DNA from: Haloarculaceae archaeon
Lineage (GTDB): Archaea; Halobacteriota; Halobacteria; Halobacteriales; Haloarculaceae
Assembly: GCA_028274885.1 (NCBI GenBank)
Contig: JAQCMX010000102.1
Location: 1-15,461 of the forward strand
Direction: 5' to 3'
Length of the DNA: 15,461 nt
Every line of letters starts with the position of its first letter. Position 1 is the stretch's first letter. This document shows positions 13,690-15,461 of the stretch, in pieces. The position numbers were made by a program, and so were the translations under genes. The notes beneath the pieces were generated by a model. It ran no database searches, was not told the origin of the DNA, and saw nothing but the letters and a program-made list of their open reading frames with translations.

Positions 13690-13988
13690 GTTCGACCCGC
13701 GATCTGTCGGCCCTTTCTGCATTGTCCCCCGCGTACGCTCAGCTACGCCACGACGGCCCGCACTGTTTTGTGGGGGAGCGGGGGGCTCGCCGGAACGGTC
13801 GCGGGTGGTTCCAGGTCGTCGTATTTCATCGGTGCGACATCGTCTGGCGCGTCGGGATTACACGAGGAGGGGTGAAGTAAATATCCGGTGGGGAAAAACC
13901 ACCTCCCCAGACGAGGACAGCGGCCCGGAAGGTGTTCGAGGGGCCATGAGCCACGAAACTCATACCGCTTGGCATGCAAGGAAATCAT
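13690..13988. other. Intergenic stretch without a convincing gene
   Basis: Between tsr3 and the DUF1684 gene no frame shows a recognisable protein or normal haloarchaeal composition. It contains runs of G (GGGGGAGCGGGGGG near 13773-13786), an AT-rich patch AAGTAAATATCC (13876-13885) that looks like an unused or RNA-gene TATA box, and just after it a small hairpin GGTGG/CCACC (13887-13891 and 13899-13903). No tRNA cloverleaf was found. A small RNA starting near 13905 is possible but unproven. Confidence 0.4.
13956..13965 (+). promoter_or_regulatory. Weak TATA-like box of the DUF1684 gene
   Basis: AAACTCATAC lies 24-33 bases before the ATG at 13989. It is only moderately AT-rich, but at leaderless-promoter distance. 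It favours the start at 13989 over the in-frame ATG at 13974. Confidence 0.35.
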
Positions 13989-14546
13989 ATGACGACACCT
14001 GAGAAGCGAGTCGACGACGACACCTGGAAGCGTCAACTCCGGGAGAACCGCGCCGAGAAGGACAGTTTCTTTGCCGACCACCGCCAGTCGCCGATCCCAC
14101 CGGAACAGCGAGCGGAGTTCGACGGACTCGAGTACTTCGACCCCGACCCTACCTACCGTGTCGTTGCGACCGTCACGCTCCACGAGGAACCCGTCGCGGT
14201 CACGATGGAAACGTCCGAAGGGCTAACAGTCGATTACAACCGCGTCGCGACGCTCCGGTTCGAACTTGCCGGTGCGCACCACGAACTTGCCGGCTACCGA
14301 CAGTCACCCGAGGACGGGAGCCTGTTTGTCCCCTTCCGGGACAAGACGACGGGCCAGGAAACGTACCAGGGTGGCCGCTATATGGAACTGGAAGTCGAAG
14401 GACAGCTCGCAGACGGGGCGGAGATTGTGCTGGATTTTAATCTGGCGTACTCGCCGTTCTGTGCCTACAGTGAGACGTTCGCGTGTCCGCTCCCACCCGA
14501 GGAGAATTGGCTGGAGACGACCATCGAGGCCGGCGAAAAGTTCTAG
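13989..14546 (+). CDS. DUF1684 domain protein
   Basis: DUF1684 proteins are widespread in bacteria and haloarchaea and have no established function to my knowledge. The 186-residue form starts MTTPEKRVDDDTW. Recognisable parts are KDSFFADHRQSPIPPEQR near the N-terminus, FDGLEYFDPDPTYRV, a beta-rich middle (VTLHEEPVAVTMETS), LFVPFRDKTTGQETYQGGRYMELE, and the strongly conserved end LDFNLAYSPFCAYSETFACPLPPEEN. That last block holds two cysteines (in PFCAY and FACPLP) typical of the family. There is no signal peptide or membrane segment, so it is cytoplasmic here. The weak TATA-like patch supports this start; ATG 13974 would add 5 residues. The gene is convergent with the rRNA operon and appears to be a single-gene unit. 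Composition is normal for the window. Confidence 0.88.
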   Translation: MTTPEKRVDDDTWKRQLRENRAEKDSFFADHRQSPIPPEQRAEFDGLEYFDPDPTYRVVATVTLHEEPVAVTMETSEGLTVDYNRVATLRFELAGAHHELAGYRQSPEDGSLFVPFRDKTTGQETYQGGRYMELEVEGQLADGAEIVLDFNLAYSPFCAYSETFACPLPPEENWLETTIEAGEKF

Positions 14547-14718
14547 CGGTGACGGCGAGAGGCTGTGAGGCGGACCGTTCTCCTCTGTCAGGAAGCGACA
14601 CCACCTGTGCCAGAGCGGCGCCACACCCTGTTCGTGGCAGGACAAGACCGGATCCCGCCACACACGGGGCTACTCCGGTTTCGAACTGATCGGTACCGAC
14701 ACAAAACTGCCCGGGGTT

Positions 14719-14758
14719 GAAATATAAAAGCTACACACGGCGTCGCCACTGTGTGTGG
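14719..14758 (-). terminator. Likely terminator of the rRNA operon
   Basis: Read leftward, after the 5S gene comes a GC-rich hairpin (plus-strand arms ACACACGGC at 14733-14741 and GCC-ACT-GTGTGT at 14745-14756, with a 3-base bulge). It is followed at once by GCTTTTATATTTC (14719-14731), a T-rich tract. This is the classic shape for an rRNA operon end. On the plus strand the AT tract resembles a TATA box, but nothing suitable lies downstream. The 14547-14718 stretch, between it and the DUF1684 stop, shows no gene or tRNA. Confidence 0.6.
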
Positions 14759-14768
14759 GTGATAAGCA

Positions 14769-14792
14769 GGCGGAAAACGAGATGTTTCCGCC
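14769..14792 (-). other. Hairpin just downstream of 5S rRNA
   Basis: GGCGGAAA (14769-14776) pairs perfectly with TTTCCGCC (14785-14792), with an 8-base loop that can form one more pair. It begins 12 bases after the 5S 3' end in the leftward transcript. It may guide 3' processing of 5S or be a first terminator element. Confidence 0.5.
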
Positions 14793-14795
14793 GGA

Positions 14796-14809
14796 GTATG
14801 AATGGTGGC
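14796..14809 (-). repeat. 14-base motif at the 5S 3' boundary (copy 1)
   Basis: The plus strand reads GTATGAATGGTGGC, identical to 15049-15062 at the 23S 3' end. On the RNA this is GCCACCAUUCAUAC, covering the last bases of the mature RNA and the first of the trailer. Confidence 0.8.
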
Positions 14810-14925
14810 GGCGAACCGGATTTCCCAGAGACTCTCGTACTCCAGTACTCCCCGGAACGCTGGCGGGCTTAACTGCCGTGTTCGGGATGGGTACGGGTGG
14901 ACCCCCGCCGCTGTGGCCGCCTTAA
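14804..14925 (-). rRNA. rrf: 5S ribosomal RNA
   Basis: The minus strand from 14925 to 14804 reads as a 122-base archaeal 5S rRNA. It begins TTAAGGCGGCCACAGCGG, contains CCCGTACCCATCCCGAACAC and GTTAAGCCCGCCAGCGTTCC, then GGGGAGTACTGGAGTACGAG, and ends GGTTCGCCGCCACC. The 5' GGCGGC and 3' GCCGCC ends pair to form helix I. Ends are set by likeness to the Haloarcula 5S and could be off by a base or two. It lies 125 bases downstream of the 23S 3' end in the same leftward operon. Confidence 0.95.
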
Positions 14926-15050
14926 CGCCGACCCGTGGAGTCGAACCACGCTGAGGGAGGACCCCTCAGACCAGCGTCGGTCGAACCGAAAGACCACGTG
15001 GACGTGCGATCCAGTTTGCGCCTGGACTCGTTTCAGCGAGTCAATGCGGT
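14926..15050 (-). other. 23S-5S transcribed spacer with several hairpins
   Basis: This 125-base spacer holds a run of hairpins and no tRNA gene. In leftward order: GACTCG/CGAGTC (15025-15042, 6 bp); the self-complementary CCACGTGG (14994-15001); CGGT/ACCG (14978-14988); CTGAGGG/CCCTCAG (14951-14969, 7 bp with a 5-base loop); and CGTGG/CCACG with a seven-base loop TTCGACT (14934-14950), which resembles a tRNA T arm. One side of the 23S processing stem should lie here, but its 5' partner is outside the window. Confidence 0.65.

Positions 15051-15461
<411 letters not shown>

Noticed and set aside
13743..14183. 146-residue minus-strand frame overlapping the DUF1684 gene
   Set aside because: Half of it is antisense to a recognised family, and it has no homologous features or promoter.
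14685..14705. Possible tRNA T arm around TTTCGAACTG
   Set aside because: No 5-bp stem closes the loop in either direction, and no acceptor or anticodon arm lies at the required distance.
14719..14731. AATATAAAAG on the plus strand as a TATA box for a rightward gene
   Set aside because: No plus-strand gene begins at the right distance. In the leftward sense it directly follows a GC-rich hairpin after 5S, so a terminator T-tract explains it better.

Overview
The window comes from a halophilic archaeon (class Halobacteria). The evidence is a high-GC sequence, strongly acidic proteins, an archaeal replication set (MCM helicase and PCNA clamp), an archaeal HerA/NurA pair, archaeal-type 5S and 23S rRNA, and repeated AT-rich TATA-like boxes 20-30 bases before start codons, as expected of leaderless haloarchaeal transcripts. 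The genus cannot be fixed from sequence reading alone.

Layout, left to right. (1) 1-1461, plus strand: the C-terminal part of cofactor-independent phosphoglycerate mutase, overlapping tRNA pseudouridine synthase A by one base. (2) 1618-2892, minus: adenosylhomocysteinase, divergent from the next block. (3) 3067-6265, plus: the MCM replicative helicase, an unrecognised 91-residue protein starting 1 base after it, then the PCNA sliding clamp with its own TATA box. (4) 6464-7033, plus: a four-helix membrane protein; 7058-7486, minus: a universal stress protein. (5) 7559-11392: a HerA-type ATPase and a NurA-type nuclease, both minus, separated by a small plus-strand gene with its own promoter. 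(6) 11471-11547: a 77-bp element with perfect 15-bp inverted ends and a nested hairpin, touching the stop codon of a diverged dUTPase/dCTP-deaminase-fold protein (minus). (7) 12131-13123, minus: three small tightly packed ORFs, namely an unknown 77-residue protein, a SnoaL/NTF2-like protein and a doubtful ORF of atypical composition. (8) 13189-13689, plus: Tsr3, the rRNA aminocarboxypropyltransferase, followed by a ~300-base stretch without a convincing gene and a DUF1684 protein (13989-14546). (9) 14700-15461, minus: the tail of a ribosomal RNA operon, with the 23S 3' part, a hairpin-rich spacer, 5S and a terminator.

Functional themes: DNA replication (MCM, PCNA), DNA-end processing (HerA, NurA), RNA modification (TruA, Tsr3, with Tsr3 about 1.1 kb from an rRNA operon) and central or methyl metabolism (GpmI, SAH hydrolase). 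Most genes are core housekeeping genes. No CRISPR array, intact transposase, prophage or defence island was seen. The least explained parts are the 77-bp palindromic element, the small genes beside MCM and between HerA and NurA, the degenerate dUTPase-like protein, and the 12.7-13.1 kb ORF. Start codons were chosen by homology to remembered haloarchaeal proteins and by promoter spacing; no database search was possible.
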